Positions 63,600 through 64,000 of a stretch of 64,000 nt of DNA are shown here, in pieces (position 1 is the stretch's first letter; the number at the start of each line of letters is the position of its first letter). The notes beneath the pieces are model-generated. The model saw only the letters and a program-made list of their open reading frames with translations. It did not search any database and had not been told where the DNA came from. Origin of the DNA: CAZAAW01 sp964483325 (GTDB lineage Bacteria; Pseudomonadota; Alphaproteobacteria; Rhizobiales; Kaistiaceae); the NCBI GenBank assembly GCA_964483325.1, contig CAZAAW010000001.1, positions 248,001-312,000 on the forward strand, written 5' to 3'. Made by a program: the position numbers and the translations under genes.

Positions 63600-63628
63600 T
63601 TGACAGTTTTGCAGGGCGTGAATAGACC
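63600..63628 (+). promoter_or_regulatory. Candidate promoter of the iron-type binding protein gene
   Basis: TTGACA (63600-63605), 17 bases, then TAGACC (63623-63628, weak -10). It lies in AT-rich sequence 38 bases before the ATG at 63666. Confidence 0.35.
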
Positions 63629-63665
63629 GCCTTCTGTCCCCGAGATCCTTCGACACGGAGGCGTC

Positions 63666-64000
63666 ATGCGCCCTGTTCTTTCCGCGATTGCTGCGGCTGC
63701 CGCGCTGACATTCGCCCTTGCCGGCCATGCGGCGGCGCAATCGGCCGCGCCGGCCGAGGACGGCATCCTCATCTACAATGCCCAACATGCCGGCCTGACC
63801 CAGGCATGGGCGGATGCCTTCACCAAGGAAACGGGCATTCCGGTCGCCATCCGCCAGGGCAGCGACATGGAGATCGCCAACCAGATCCTCCAGGAAGGCG
63901 CCGCCTCCCCGGCCGATGTCTTCCTGACGGAGAATTCGCCCGCCATGGTGCTGGTCGACGGTGCGGGCCTTTTCGCGCCGCTCGATGCCGAAACCCTCGC
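63666..64000 (+). CDS. Fe3+ ABC transporter solute-binding protein, N-terminal part (cut by window end)
   Basis: A signal peptide (about residues 1-26, GHAAAQ) leads into ILIYNAQHAGLTQAWADAF and VAIRQGSDMEIANQILQEG and ADVFLTENSP, the N-lobe of FbpA/AfuA-type iron-binding proteins. Only 111 codons are in the window, so the iron-ligand tyrosines of the C-lobe cannot be checked. It follows the propeller gene by 207 bases and has its own promoter candidate. Confidence 0.85.
   Translation, partial: MRPVLSAIAAAAALTFALAGHAAAQSAAPAEDGILIYNAQHAGLTQAWADAFTKETGIPVAIRQGSDMEIANQILQEGAASPADVFLTENSPAMVLVDGAGLFAPLDAETL

Overview
The window is high-GC chromosomal DNA of an alphaproteobacterium, most likely of the Hyphomicrobiales (rhizobia and relatives). 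This rests on the FixL/FixJ/FixK oxygen circuit, an IalB-family periplasmic protein, a GTTC-N7-GTTC LexA box in front of dinB, the sdhE/recG/mfd and glmS/glmU neighbourhoods, and two rhizobial-type intergenic palindromes. About 50 genes are packed tightly on both strands. There is one tRNA, tRNA-Ser(UGA). I saw no rRNA, CRISPR array, transposase or prophage.

Layout. 1-5 kb: end of an ACT-domain gene, a fatty-acid desaturase, two unknown proteins, a secreted PQQ-dependent dehydrogenase. 5.2-7.5 kb: tRNA-Ser, then a pocket of decay with a DUF2171 gene, a frameshifted gene, a 5'-truncated kinase and a small ORF. 7.5-21.3 kb: a VOC-family gene, then a microaerobic island. In the island a CBS/BON protein and an MgtA-like P-type ATPase lead into fixL and fixJ. 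A receiver-only protein, an SDR enzyme and a second P-type ATPase follow, then a small cytochrome c, a DUF998 protein, an MgtC/DUF4010 protein, fixK and a 52-residue membrane protein. Perfect TTGA-N6-TCAA FixK/FNR boxes lie before the CBS gene, the receiver gene and the DUF998 gene, with a one-mismatch box facing the cytochrome gene. The arrangement predicts that low oxygen sensed by FixL turns on ion pumps and membrane proteins through FixJ and FixK, and that read-through from the first box could reinforce fixLJ.

21-43 kb: a methyltransferase, secreted cysteine-rich proteins, dinB with its SOS box, an SMP-30-type lactonase, rimO, xanthine dehydrogenase (xdhA, xdhB), a quinone oxidoreductase, TerC, a UbiH-type hydroxylase, an AEC transporter, hspQ, an IalB protein, a family 5 solute-binding protein, a FrnE-like DsbA protein and mfd. 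43-51 kb: sdhE and recG (divergent, start codons overlapping), DUF502 and DUF454 membrane proteins, glmS, glmU and ccdA.

51-62 kb: a TPR-sulfotransferase, then a giant autotransporter locus of about 2,811 codons. Its passenger carries about 30 canonical repeats of about 46 residues plus variants, and the frame is broken by a single in-frame TAG at codon 636. 62-64 kb: a secreted beta-propeller protein and the start of an Fe3+-type solute-binding protein cut by the window edge.

The two most interesting items are the FixLJ-K island with its P-type ATPases and the interrupted repeat-rich autotransporter.
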